This document shows positions 1-9,215 of a stretch of 25,082 bases of DNA, one piece after another. The stretch comes from Priapulus caudatus (lineage: Eukaryota; Priapulida; Priapulimorpha; Priapulimorphida; Priapulidae). Location of the stretch: positions 40,067-65,148 of the forward strand of contig NW_014577325.1 of the NCBI RefSeq assembly GCF_000485595.1. The letters are read 5' to 3'. Position 1 is the first letter of the stretch. Every line of letters begins with the position of its first letter. The notes beneath the pieces are model-generated. The model searched no databases and was not told the DNA's origin. It was given only the letters and a program-made list of their open reading frames with translations. Position numbers and translations under genes: made by a program.

Positions 1-720
1 ATACCAGTGGGTAGGATTGCCTCCTAGTATCCTAGCAGCCCCCCCAAGCCCCTAATCCATAAGAGATTATCTTATCCATGACTACTACTACAGTGACCTA
101 CTCTGTAGTGAATTCATCAAACAGTGGATTGAGTTGTTAAACGAGGAGATCGATTAACTACACGCGCTAAACTATAGATGGTTTAGGCCCAACAAAAAAA
201 TAGGTGTGTTTCCGGTCGACCGACTGTCCCTAGATTATTAGGGCCGACCCTAAACTTTTTTTCCAAAATAAAATTTTTTTTTTGCATTTGAAATCTGACA
301 CGTTCTGGACTTGCTTACTAACTTATCCCTACCTATACACCACTTTATAGCATGCATCAGAGAGATATTAGGAACCAAAGAATAAAAAAATAAAAACCTA
401 CTGACCTACCCTACTTTTGTTTTCGATGCAACCGGAAACACATCTTCTTTTTTTTGGCCTTAGCGACATGCTTTTCCAGAAGATTTCTAAGATTTCCACA
501 CTATTTCAGAACATTTTCAAAATTAATGTTCAAAGCAGGAAGTGTCTTGTACTCAAATAAGAATCTAGATTTAATTTTGCCCAACCCAGGCTGCACCCCA
601 TGGATGCCCTGCTATGGATCAAAGGAAACATTAAACATTAATTTAACATTAATTAACCCCGAATCCACACAGCAAGCGATCGTTGCTATTTATAGCAGTT
701 GCTCTCCATGCTAAAAGCAG
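1..720. other. AT-rich stretch, no gene seen
   Basis: AT-rich, with short poly-A and poly-T runs. An open frame at 454-714 (+) would give 86 residues with no domain, signal peptide or repeat that I recognise; nothing around it looks like a promoter or splice sites. I treat it as a chance frame. Confidence 0.5.
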
Positions 721-729
721 CTTACTTAG

Positions 730-946
730 GCTGAGAGGGTCTATGTCCCCCAGGGTACTATCGGAGGGTACCCTGGGTACGGTTCGATATATCGGAACGT
801 ACCCTGGTACTATCTAATATGCCGGACCGTACCTCGCCTACTCCACTAACGAGTCTAGGGAGTTGCCTACGCCTACTCCCTAACCATATCAGATAGTTAC
901 CAGGGTACGTTCCAGCAGTACCCTGGGGGACATAGACCCTCTCAGC
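730..946 (-). mobile_element. MITE family A, copy 1 (217 bp, 9-bp TSD)
   Basis: Terminal inverted repeats of about 30 bp are perfect: the left end starts GCTGAGAGGGTCTATGTC and the right end is its reverse complement. The element is flanked by a perfect 9-bp direct repeat CTTACTTAG at 721-729 and 947-955. It has no coding capacity, so it is non-autonomous. The internal sequence runs in reverse orientation to the copies at 7978 and 8995. A 9-bp target duplication and a terminal G fit Mutator-like elements best; Merlin (8-9 bp) is the alternative. The loop holds one telomere-like unit on the minus strand (GGTTAGGGAGTAGG). Confidence 0.9.
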
Positions 947-955
947 CTTACTTAG

Positions 956-1336
956 CTTCCGTGTGTTCCATTAACACGTTCTACGCGAAACCCATGTCAA
1001 CTCGTTTGAACAATTAAAACGCACGTCCGCGTAACACGAGTCAGTTCGTGGTAACATTGTCCAGTAGACAGCCGCTAAACTTGATTTATCGCCATGGTCA
1101 TTATAGTATTACTCAATAGATGGGACTGCCTGCGCAAATATAAAGCCAGTCTATACTTATCCCAGTCTTAGAATTTAATATTTGACCAATATTTTCTCTT
1201 CAAAATGATATCAAGATAAGCGTTAGTAAAAACTAGTAAGACTCTGGTAAAGCAGTGCATCATGAGCCCACGTAGAACAAGCGCCGTGTAACCTACGATT
1301 TTTATGTTGTGGTATCATAATAATTTAGGAGTTTTT
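956..1336. other. No feature seen
   Basis: AT-rich unique-looking sequence. I see no gene, repeat or structured element. Confidence 0.4.
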
Positions 1337-1767
1337 ATACCAAATTTTGACAGACAATCATGCTCGCTAATATTCTATTAACTTAATATGTAAGGTTTGT
1401 TCAATATCTGTTGACATAATCGAATAAATAACCTTATATCTGTACCGTTGCATAGTGGACTAGTACCGAGTCACTGAATAGTTATAAACACCGCCGTGAG
1501 CAGGTTTGTTGTGAATATTTTGATCAACATATCAGAACAAACCGAACATATTTCTACCTAATTTTGAGAGCTACTTATAGTACTATCATCCTTCTAACCC
1601 AATATATAAGTTTTGTTCGATATCTCTTGATATAATCGAATAAATAGCCAGATATCTGTACCGTTGCATAATGGACTGGAATCGAGTCACCGAAATTTGT
1701 AAACACCACTGTAAGCAGGTTCATTATGAATATTTTGATCAACAAAACACTACAATTTGAAAACATT
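1337..1767. repeat. Degenerate tandem duplication, unit ~215 bp, two copies
   Basis: 1381-1530 and 1596-1745 align in the same orientation at roughly 80% identity by eye (shared blocks include ATAATCGAATAAATA, TCTGTACCGTTGCATA and GAATATTTTGATCAACA). The offset of 215 bp is constant, and weaker similarity continues on both sides (CAAATTTTGA and CTAATTTTGA), so the two units abut. Divergence suggests an old duplication or part of a decayed satellite. A 63-residue minus-strand frame here is not supported as a gene. Confidence 0.7.
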
Positions 1768-2518
1768 ATAATAGATTGATACTATATAGGATTAGCTGAT
1801 TAAGAGAATTTCCAGGTTTAGCTGGATTAATAATTGTATAAATTTGTAAGCGAGTCGCAATGCAGTTCCAAGCTGACTTTGCGCCAATGGTAGTTGGTAT
1901 GCAAAAATTCTACAATTACCAGTTTTTCAGATTAATATTTTATGTTCTTGACATATTTTATGAAATATTCAAACAGTTATTTACAGTACATCTATAGTTT
2001 CTGTTTCTGTTGTAGTACGTTGCAGTATCCAAATTTGGCATCAAGGCATATATAGTAAAATTCAAAGGTATAAAAATATAATGCTGTTCTTGTGTGTAAT
2101 TAGGTGAAATTGCGATGTAAAACATAGGAGAATATGTGAAAATTCCAGCACAGGGCAATAGATCCATCATGGCAGCGCATTGAATGTGTTAAATGTTAAC
2201 AGGATTTGTACTTCACATGTACACAGAAAACACCCTGAAATACTGACATCAGGCTTGATCGGAATTTATGTCAAAACGGTGCAATGCGCATGGGGAAGAG
2301 ATACCAGTTATAAACTACCATACAGCACACGTTGAACACTGAACAGGAACAACGCTTAAAATAAGATTTATTCAGAATATTAAATTAAAACATAAAGAAG
2401 GCCAAGGGGGTAGAGTATTGGTTGTGGCAGGGAAGCTATTTTACAAGGCATTGCCATTGGTTGCCTGCTCCAGTATTGCCACATGGTAACATAACCTAAT
2501 AGTCATAACCTATATAAA
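1768..2518. other. No gene seen
   Basis: AT-rich sequence. The 70-residue minus-strand frame at 1958-2170 has no recognisable motif. No repeat or structure stood out. Confidence 0.4.
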
Positions 2519-2600
2519 TGTCTTCAAAAGTCCTGGGGACTATAACGAAGACGGAGAGAGAAGTGGATCAAATCGGTAGATCCACACTGTGGATCGATTA
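2519..2600 (+). repeat. Dispersed repeat, copy a
   Basis: Matches 5452-5530 in the same orientation at about 75% identity by eye. Shared anchors are GTCTTCAAA, GGGACTATA, GATCAAAT, AGATC and CACTG. The copies are 2.9 kb apart, and each lies within about 150 bp of an inverted-repeat element. Family unknown; too short to classify. Confidence 0.55.
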
Positions 2601-2765
2601 CGTATGGATGACCTCGTATGGATTACAGTCTTCAGAGTACATAGGACAGTACCGAAGATAGAGAACAGAGAGGGTGGGAGGTTGAAAACATACATGCGTC
2701 TAAACAGAGGAATTGCTTCGACCTGTGATTAGAGCATAAAAATAGAATTTGTGACGTTTCGTTTC

Positions 2766-3190
2766 ACCGGTCATAGCCGCGCGTGTATTAGCCTATGAGC
2801 GATACCGCGCATGCATATTTGCTAATTAATTAGACTCATCGTGCTTCAATAGACTCAAAATTCACCGAGATTAAGGCTAGGACATGTGTCTATAATAGAT
2901 AGAATTTATAGAAATGTAACTCAAATCGTTCGTGCCATATGATATAGTTAGTACACGTTCCTACTGGCCATAGCCGCGCGTATATTAGCCTATGAGCGAT
3001 ACCGCGCGGCGCGCGTGCATATTTGCTAATTAATTAGACTAATCGCGCTTCAATAGACTCAAAATCCACACAGATTAAGGCTAAGACATGTGTCTATAAT
3101 AGCTAGAATGTATAGAAATGTACCTAACTCAAATCGTTCGCTCCATATGATATGATAGTTAGTACACATTCCTACCGGTCATAGCCTAAT
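2766..3190 (+). repeat. Tandem repeat, unit 197-211 bp, two full copies plus a stub
   Basis: Units start at 2766, 2963 and 3174 with ACCGGTCATAGCC or a close variant. Units 1 and 2 are about 90% identical and share TTGCTAATTAATTAGACT, AGGCTA, ACATGTGTCTATAATAG and CAAATCGTTCG. The third is a 13-bp stub. The array sits inside the left arm of the foldback element. Confidence 0.85.
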
Positions 3191-3326
3191 ACTTTTTTTA
3201 ATCGACATGGATATTCGTCCGAGCATCGGACACCTGTTCGTATGCGCTATTCGTCCAAGCAGTTGCTGCGCATGCGCTGTTCATGTTGCATGCCGCAGCC
3301 GCACGGCACAAGTGCCGGAGGTAGGA

Positions 3327-3356
3327 AGTGGGAAGGGGGGGGGGGTCTGGGGGTCT
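3327..3356 (+). other. G-run, possible G-quadruplex
   Basis: Runs of G separated by short linkers (GGG, a run of about 12 G, then GGGGG) inside the loop of the foldback element. The composition fits a G-quadruplex motif; this is prediction from sequence only. Confidence 0.45.
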
Positions 3357-3566
3357 CAAAATTTTGAAATCTAGACGCTCTAAAATGCTATTTCCAGCAT
3401 TCTGAGGCTATTTTGAATGTTTGGGCCCCTTTAGGCTGGGCGTAGCGTTTGCTACGGGCAGGCGCCTACGGCTGTGAGCGCCCTGCATACAATGCGTTGC
3501 TATTGGTTACTAACACCATAGATAGTGTTTGGTACTTAATGACTCGCGTATATAAGAGAGTAGTTA

Positions 3567-3628
3567 GTGTTAGGGTTAGGGTTAGGATTGGTGTTCGGGT
3601 TAGGATTAGGGGTAGGGTTAGAGAGTAG
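3567..3628 (+). repeat. Telomere-like degenerate GGTTAG array
   Basis: About ten GGGTTA-type units, several degenerate (GGATTGGTG, GGATTAGGGG), followed by AGAGAGTAGGCGCC. It lies in the loop of the foldback element, not at a chromosome end. Family A MITEs carry the same motif (GGTTAGGGAGTAGG). Confidence 0.8.
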
Positions 3629-3872
3629 GCGCCCCCCTAGATTAGCATTATATTACATTTATGTAATACAACATGAACAGCGCATGCGCAACAACTGCTC
3701 GGACGAATAGCGCATACGAACAGGTGTCCGATGCTCGGACGAATATCCACGTCCTTTTTTAATAGCGTATGCACCAGGGTATGCAAAATGAAAACGAAAC
3801 GTCACGAATTCTATTTTTATCCTCCAATCACAGATCGGAGCAATTCCTCTGTTTAGACGCATGTAAAAACAT

Positions 3873-5017
3873 GATGTAATCAGACTGTAAATCACTACTA
3901 AATGTAATGACTAATGTAATGACTAATGAGTAATGTCGATGAGTAATGTACCCGGTATCTGAATCATGTATGATGTTAGCCACAAGTTCCTATCTCGCTT
4001 AACACTACGACACTACGTCCTACGACGTGTAACAGTCGGAGAGCCTGGTCGGTTTAGTACCTATGTCTATGAATCTATGATTCTGAATCATGATGTATCA
4101 TTTGTAATTGTATGTCGAGTCTGTTTCAGTGTTTGCACAACTACGTGTGACGATCACTGTAAATCACGGTAGGCTACACTTTTATAACAAAAATACCAGA
4201 GATAGCACCACTAAACCTTTCAATCCTATTTAAACTAAATATATTTAAAAAAAACTATATATAACAACTTTTAAAGTGGGGTGCTCCAAAGCCTTGACAT
4301 CTGCCATACTGGATTTACTGATTGCTCACTTGTTTGTTGTGTACAGTTGGTTTTCGTACGTTGCGGTGTTATCAAAATAAAATATTCTGAATATCACAAT
4401 ATCTGGTAGAAAAAACACTTATTACAATACTGTATAATAGACTTTATATACATTGATTTATAAAAAATACTTGTATATAACAAATAGTATAGTAGTGACA
4501 GTTAGATAAGCAAATGTTTCGCGTTTTCACGAATCCAAATGGCGGCCTCCAGTCAAAACGAAAAGTAAATTGGCAGTACGGCCGTAGTAAGCGAATCGTG
4601 AGTGCTAAAGCCATAAGGTTTGTTGCTATCTCGGGTTAGTCATTATAACTTTTTTCAGGTAATATAGTAGTATATTTCGTTGTGTTAGAAAAATAACAAG
4701 CTGCTGGAAATGTATAGCTATTTCTGGCTTCTGTATGTGTGTATTATAAAACTGTCATAATTTACGCTCTGCTTAAATTAGCATTAAGCCTATTCCGATA
4801 GCGATAGCAGTCTGATGACGTCGAACGTTGGAGGATTTTTACATTATGATAACTAATAAATTTCTATACTAATACTATTATACCTTATTTAGTATTCCGA
4901 GCACTCGATCACCCGAGTCTGATCAGTGTTATTGACATTAAAAAAATATTGACAGGTGTCGTCCCTTTCCATCTTGCGTAGTATAGGCCTACTATCCCCT
5001 GCGCCTATAATCACTTG
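3873..5017. other. No gene seen; short TAATG repeats and a small palindrome
   Basis: 3900-3950 has a short imperfect tandem of TAATGTAATGAC-type units. Around 4075-4090 is a 15-bp palindrome ATGATTCTGAATCAT. The 68-residue frame at 3966-4172 has no recognisable motif. The rest is AT-rich. Confidence 0.4.
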
Positions 5018-5023
5018 GACTTT

Positions 5024-5317
5024 AGGCGTGTTTGTTTGGTCGGATCCACGGATCTTGATTCACTGGCTCGAACCCTAACTCAAACAAATGCAAACTCACT
5101 TTCAACGGTTCGCGTTTCGCTGTGACCTATCACGGGATGGTTCATAACGATAAACAAGCTGTTATTGGCTGAGGCGTGGGCCGCCATAATGGATCCCGTT
5201 CGAATCCACCTCGCTAGCAGGGTCGGGTTCGGTGGATCGAGATCCGTGGATCTGACCAAACAAACAGTCAGATCTAGTGGATCGAGATCTGTGGATCCGA
5301 CCAAACAAACACGTCCT
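5024..5317. mobile_element. Inverted-repeat element, ~290 bp
   Basis: The left end reads GGCGTGTTTGTTTGGTCGGA then TCCACGGATC; the right end 5268-5317 is its near-perfect inverse, giving arms of about 40 bp. The right arm is tandemly duplicated: near-identical 37-bp blocks begin at 5232 and 5277 (45-bp period). I could not identify a convincing target duplication, so exact ends and superfamily are open. A tRNA-like B-box (GTTCGAATCCA, about 5199) lies inside, but no tRNA fold was found. Confidence 0.65.
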
Positions 5318-5451
5318 TTGACTGATATTCCTGACTAACCGCGCCTAGTAGTCTATTCTTGGCGACCCTAGCATTGTACTGGTATTTGCATCCTCTCCAT
5401 TGGCACTGTTTAGTAAAAAGTTTATATGTAACCTCGTAACCTCGTAAGTGA

Positions 5452-5530
5452 TAGTCTTCAAAGTCCAAGGGACTATATCAAAGACTGAGTGACAAGTTGA
5501 TCAAATAGACAGATCAACACTGCGGATTGC
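5452..5530 (+). repeat. Dispersed repeat, copy b
   Basis: Second copy of the repeat at 2519-2600, same orientation. No ends or target duplication visible. Confidence 0.55.
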
Positions 5531-6250
5531 AGTAGAAAAAGTCGCAAATTTCCCATTTACTAAAGACGAAGGGAGAGAATTCCAAGACAGAATGACAGAA
5601 ACAAAGAAGCTAAACAATAACGATTGTGGAGTATCTATTAGAAGCCAATTATTTGTATTTTTTATTAATTTAATAATTTAAAGACAGTACATTGGTAACA
5701 GATATATGTAAACAAAGCTTGCGAGCTCTTCACCATCAGTGAAAAATTTTGGAGTATCTAGTGTGCTGTTCACATGCAGAACATATAGGAGAAAGCGGTA
5801 TTGCCAGTAAATGCAATATTCTGTGTGAGCTCTTTGAGCCTGACAGGCTGCCACCCTTTACTCTCTGTAGGTGACAGACTGACTAAATCTGCACCTGCTC
5901 TAAATAATCAAATGAGCTGTTGTGAAATTAAATTGATATAACCTGCATCTCACTGATCTTTACACATGATGCACCTGTGCCAGCAATTTTCAGCATTGCT
6001 AGGTTGAGCAACTGGATGGAAGTGAGCATAGAAAGTTACGGCAAGCCAAAGCGGAATTAATTGCAGGACATAAATAATTTTAACAAATTTTTAATATCAA
6101 GACTTTTAATTTCTTACTTGAAACACTTTTTTTCTATACTTATTTTAAAATATCATGTCAATATTTTCATATCAGGAGCCAAAAAATCATGTCAGAAAAA
6201 AACATTTCATCAGAAGGAATTTACGATATACTATTTTCAAATTCAATGTC
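5531..6250. other. No gene seen
   Basis: AT-rich. A 75-residue frame beginning at 6061 is lysine, phenylalanine and isoleucine-rich, as expected by chance in AT-rich DNA, and runs into the next repeat. Confidence 0.4.
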
Positions 6251-6439
6251 TTTTTAGCTCATCTGACATAGTCAGATGCAGCTTGTAGAATCGCTTGATC
6301 GTCCGTCCGTCCGGTCGTCCGTCCGTCCGTCCGTCCGTTCGTCAACAGTTGGGCACAAATCTTAACCGCTCGACGTACGGTCACGATATTCGGCACATTG
6401 GGGGGGATCGTCAAAACGAGTTGGGCTGTCGAAGCTGGG

Positions 6440-6458
6440 GGTCAAAGGTCAAAGGTCA
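6440..6458 (+). promoter_or_regulatory. Two overlapping DR1 nuclear-receptor-type sites
   Basis: Three GGTCA half-sites, each spaced by 1 bp, form two overlapping AGGTCA-n-AGGTCA-like direct repeats. DR1 is the known binding motif of RXR, HNF4 and COUP-TF type receptors. The site lies inside the dispersed repeat; function is inferred from the motif only. Confidence 0.35.
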
Positions 6459-6617
6459 AGAGGTGTAAAAGAAGGGGGAACATTCACTCCTTAACTTAAG
6501 GTATAGGGAGGAAATGCAGAATTTGCGGCACAAAATTCTAAACGGCTTGACCTAGGCTCGTGTAGTCGGTTATAGATCATGGTCGGAAAGCATCACTGTG
6601 CCGAATTGGAGCGTCAC

Positions 6618-6630
6618 AGGTCAAAGGTCA
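6618..6630 (+). promoter_or_regulatory. Consensus DR1 site
   Basis: Exact AGGTCAAAGGTCA, the DR1 consensus, about 175 bp downstream of the first cluster and in the same repeat. Binding is unproven. Confidence 0.35.
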
Positions 6631-6891
6631 ATGGGCACAGGCGATTTTTAGAAATTTTTCTGAGGACATGGGTCTGACGGACAAAACGCGATTGAAACTT
6701 TTTTGTTTTCAGCGGGACCTAGCATTTTTATGGCTTTATTGGAAAAGGGACCATGAATGTCCCTTCTGCTTGACATGCGAAGAGTATAGTGTCGTGATAC
6801 CTTTTGACCTTCAAGAGGGGGTTAAATCATGGTATTTTTGTTGGGATCTTGATTTAAGCAAAAGGTGAGTTGAACTGCTTTTGCTATTAGA

Positions 6892-6966
6892 GCCCCTTCC
6901 CCCCAACCTCCACCCTTTTCTCCTCTCCCCACCCCTCCCCAGCCCTTCCCCCACCCTCCCCACCCC
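6892..6966 (+). repeat. Polypyrimidine (C-rich) tract
   Basis: About 75 bp almost entirely C and T, with many CCCC runs. The complementary strand is G-rich and could form G-quadruplex or triplex DNA. Confidence 0.8.
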
Positions 6967-7968
6967 ATATGCCTGACATATGCTCCTGGTTTGTGACGTC
7001 ATCGGTTTTTGCGTCACGTGCTCCTGAATAATATGTCGCACGTCATGTTGTTTTGTGGTTTTAATGTGTAGCAGATGGTTAGTAGATTAGTATGAAAGAG
7101 TAAGATAATATCAGGACTGGCATAATATGCACATATAAAATATATTATTTATTACACATCGATATATTATGACACCTCCTTTGAATAATTGTGACATCGG
7201 GGAAACTGTAATGGGACGTTACCGTGAAAAATACGGAGTGGCTCGGTGGATTTTAGCACCCGAAATGCAAAAAGCAGCCGGTTAAATTCCCAAAAGAGCC
7301 CACATAAATTTTGCATAGAGTTCAACACAAACACAATTTGGTTAGAGTGTATTTTCATGCACGCTGAGCTGATAAAGTAGCTCCCCGGAAAATTAATATT
7401 TTTATTTTTTTCCCTGGACATTACAGATTTGTAATAAGATTTACATAATCGACCTCTGGTAATTTAAAATGGATGGTATTTGCTTGAACAACAACCCATG
7501 GTTGAAGTGGGCTGGGGATTGCAAGTGATACTCTTCAGGAGGAGCACGCGATCGTTGAGTTCCATAAAATGTCATCGCGAAAAAAGCAGGGTCGTGCTAA
7601 ATTAGGGTTCAAGAAAATCAGCGTATGAACTGACCCAATGTTGATCTAACATCCTAAAACGGCTCTTTTTTCACCCAATTTAGCCTGTTTTTTGCATTTT
7701 TACCTTCTGACAAATAAATTGCATTTGAATTAAAGAATTTTAAGCATTTAAACAAAGCTTTTAAGCATTGCTTTACCCGACATAAGCTGCCTTGTGATTG
7801 CTGCGACGAGATTCGATTCGAATGCGTAATGAACAATGCACAAAAGTGATGAACAATGCAAATGAAACAATGCATACAGTCGGTGCATTGTATTGTGTAC
7901 ACAACATGCACACAGCAACAAGTCATGTAACACTTGTTGTCAAGTATTGTCTCACTCATTTAGTTGCG
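6967..7968. other. No gene seen
   Basis: Contains several overlapping short frames (7167-7421, 7654-7959, 7748-7933 on minus; 7798 on plus). None shows a domain or transmembrane pattern, and the plus-strand frame runs into the MITE at 7978. ACAATGCA-type motifs recur at about 7827-7890, suggesting weak short repeats. Confidence 0.4.
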
Positions 7969-7977
7969 CTCAGTTGC

Positions 7978-8194
7978 GCTCATAGGGTCTATGTCTCCCA
8001 GGGTACTGCCGGAACGTACCCTGGTAACTATCTGATATGGTTAGGGAGTAGGCATAGGCGATTCCCTAGACTCGTTAGTGGAGTAGGTGAGGTACGGTCC
8101 GGCATATTAGATAGTACCAGGGTACGTTCCGGTATACCGGACCGTACCCAGGGTACATTCCAGCAGTACCCTGGGGGACATAGACCCTCTCAGC
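7978..8194 (+). mobile_element. MITE family A, copy 2 (217 bp, 9-bp TSD)
   Basis: Ends GCTCATAGGGTCTATGTC and the inverse of GCTGAGAGGGTCTATGTC; the arms match over about 47 bp with a few mismatches. Flanks CTCAGTTGC (7969-7977) and GTCAGTTGC (8195-8203) match at 8 of 9 bases. Its length equals copy 1, and the interior is the reverse complement of copy 1. The core palindrome TCCGGTATACCGGA lies near the right arm. It carries one telomere-like unit (GGTTAGGGAGTAGG). Confidence 0.9.
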
Positions 8195-8204
8195 GTCAGT
8201 TGCG

Positions 8205-8985
8205 TTGCTGTCGACCTAATCACTCAGTCGCGGTGAGTTGAAATGCATTGCGTCGCGTCGCATTCAATCGAAATCCGATCTAAGGCCGGCTTAACTCACC
8301 AAAAAAGTTTTCAGTTCCGGAAAGAGCAAAAAAAAGTCCAATGACTCATCGCGTTATATCTGAATTCACGTTAAATCGTGGTGCGTAAAATCGGGGTTTC
8401 ACTGTGCCTGTTATTTTCTTACGTGGAATACTACTGTAATCTGTGTAAATCTTTGTAATCTGTAAGCAAGGTGTTGAGTGTCTGCTTGTAATTTCAAAAG
8501 TAGATGTATGAGTGTCTGAAAATTATTGTGGTAATTTTTTTTATCTCTGAGTTGAGAAGTCAGATTACTCTCTTTAAGCTTTTAAGCATTTTATAAGTAG
8601 GTAACAAGATTAAATTGTAAATCCGTTGTAAATTTGTTCCACAGTTCGCTGTGTGTGCCATGCTCTTTGTATTCTAGCAGTTCATTGATTTTAATAGAGA
8701 TGCTGACTATATATTCTTCATCGATGATTGATAAGTTTAGTATTAAATAAACTTGTGGTCGTAGTACTTTTTAGTCTAATCTTTCGATGGAAAACAGGAA
8801 GTTTATGCTCACTGTTACAGTCTGCTCCTGGATGTGTTTGTGGGTTTGATGCAGCTTTTGCACTTTTAATATACATAATGTAGTCTATAGATGCTAGTAG
8901 TTTAGTAGTACTAATGGATTTTGAGTTTTCTTGTTAGGGGACGTCCATGTGTAGGATCCACGTCGTGGATAGTGCCCAGATGGTG
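8205..8985. other. No gene; possible decayed pogo-like end at 8330-8407
   Basis: On the minus strand, starting at about 8407, the sequence reads CAGTGAAACCCCGATTTTAC and continues with ACGATTTAAC and GATATAACGCG. This resembles pogo/Tigger-type termini (CAGT followed by repeated CGATATAACG). The expected flanking TA is absent and no partner end was found, so it is at best a decayed fragment. The rest is AT-rich without features. A small palindrome ATCCACGTCGTGGAT lies at 8956-8970. Confidence 0.3.
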
Positions 8986-8994
8986 GTAACTATG

Positions 8995-9206
8995 GCTCAT
9001 AGGGTCTATGTCCCCCAGGGTACTGCCGGAACGTACCCTGGGTACGGTCCGGTATACCAGAACGTACCCTGGACGTACCCTGGGTACGGTCCGGTATACC
9101 GGAACGTACCCTGGTAATTCTATTTGATATGGTTAGGGTTAGGGTTATATAGATAGTTACCAGGGTACGTTCCGGCAGTACCCTGGGGGACATAGACCCT
9201 CTCAGC
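8995..9206 (+). mobile_element. MITE family A, copy 3 (212 bp, perfect 9-bp TSD)
   Basis: Perfect 9-bp target duplication GTAACTATG at 8986-8994 and 9207-9215. The terminal inverted repeats agree over about 47 bp except for two bases near the left tip. An internal block of about 30 bp centred on GGTCCGGTATACC is tandemly duplicated, giving a repeated 13-residue peptide in a spurious minus-strand frame. The loop carries GGTTAGGGTTAGGGTTA, about three telomere-like units. Confidence 0.92.
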
Positions 9207-9215
9207 GTAACTATG

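Larger units (their letters stand above)
2692..3865. mobile_element. Large foldback element with candidate 7-bp TSD
   Basis: The outer arms are 2692-2766 and 3787-3865, inverted and roughly 85-90% identical (both contain ACATGCGTCTAAACAGAGG and its complement). A second pair of arm segments, 3199-3291 and 3659-3757, is also inverted and more than 90% identical, so the two blocks make one arm. The left arm is interrupted between its blocks by a tandem repeat (2766-3190) missing from the right arm. A candidate target duplication AAAACAT lies at 2685-2691 and 3866-3872. The centre (3292-3656) has a G-rich run and telomere-like repeats and no coding potential. Superfamily is not determined. Confidence 0.75.
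6251..6885 (+). repeat. Dispersed repeat with 5' hairpin, (GTCC)n and GGTCA motifs
   Basis: Starts with a stem AGCTCATCTGAC / GTCAGATGcAGCT around an ATA loop (6256-6283), then a (CGTC)n tract at 6299-6342, then non-coding sequence with repeated GGTCA motifs. From memory this hairpin-(GTCC)n-GGTCA layout occurs in high-copy repeats of marine invertebrates. The right end is not defined; I place it before the C-rich tract. A 66-residue frame (6668-6868) followed by AAAAGgtgagt resembles an exon with a splice donor, but it has no recognisable domain and no identified acceptor. Confidence 0.6.

Noticed and set aside
5158-5225. tRNA-like A- and B-box motifs (TGGCTGAGGCGTGG, GTTCGAATCCA)
   Set aside because: Spacing is short and I could not pair an acceptor or anticodon stem; the motifs lie inside an inverted-repeat element.
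6668-6868. Possible exon with splice donor AAAAGgtgagt
   Set aside because: No recognisable protein domain, no identified acceptor, and the sequence lies in a dispersed repeat.
8330-8407. pogo/Tigger-like terminus on the minus strand
   Set aside because: No flanking TA and no partner end; kept only as a low-confidence note.
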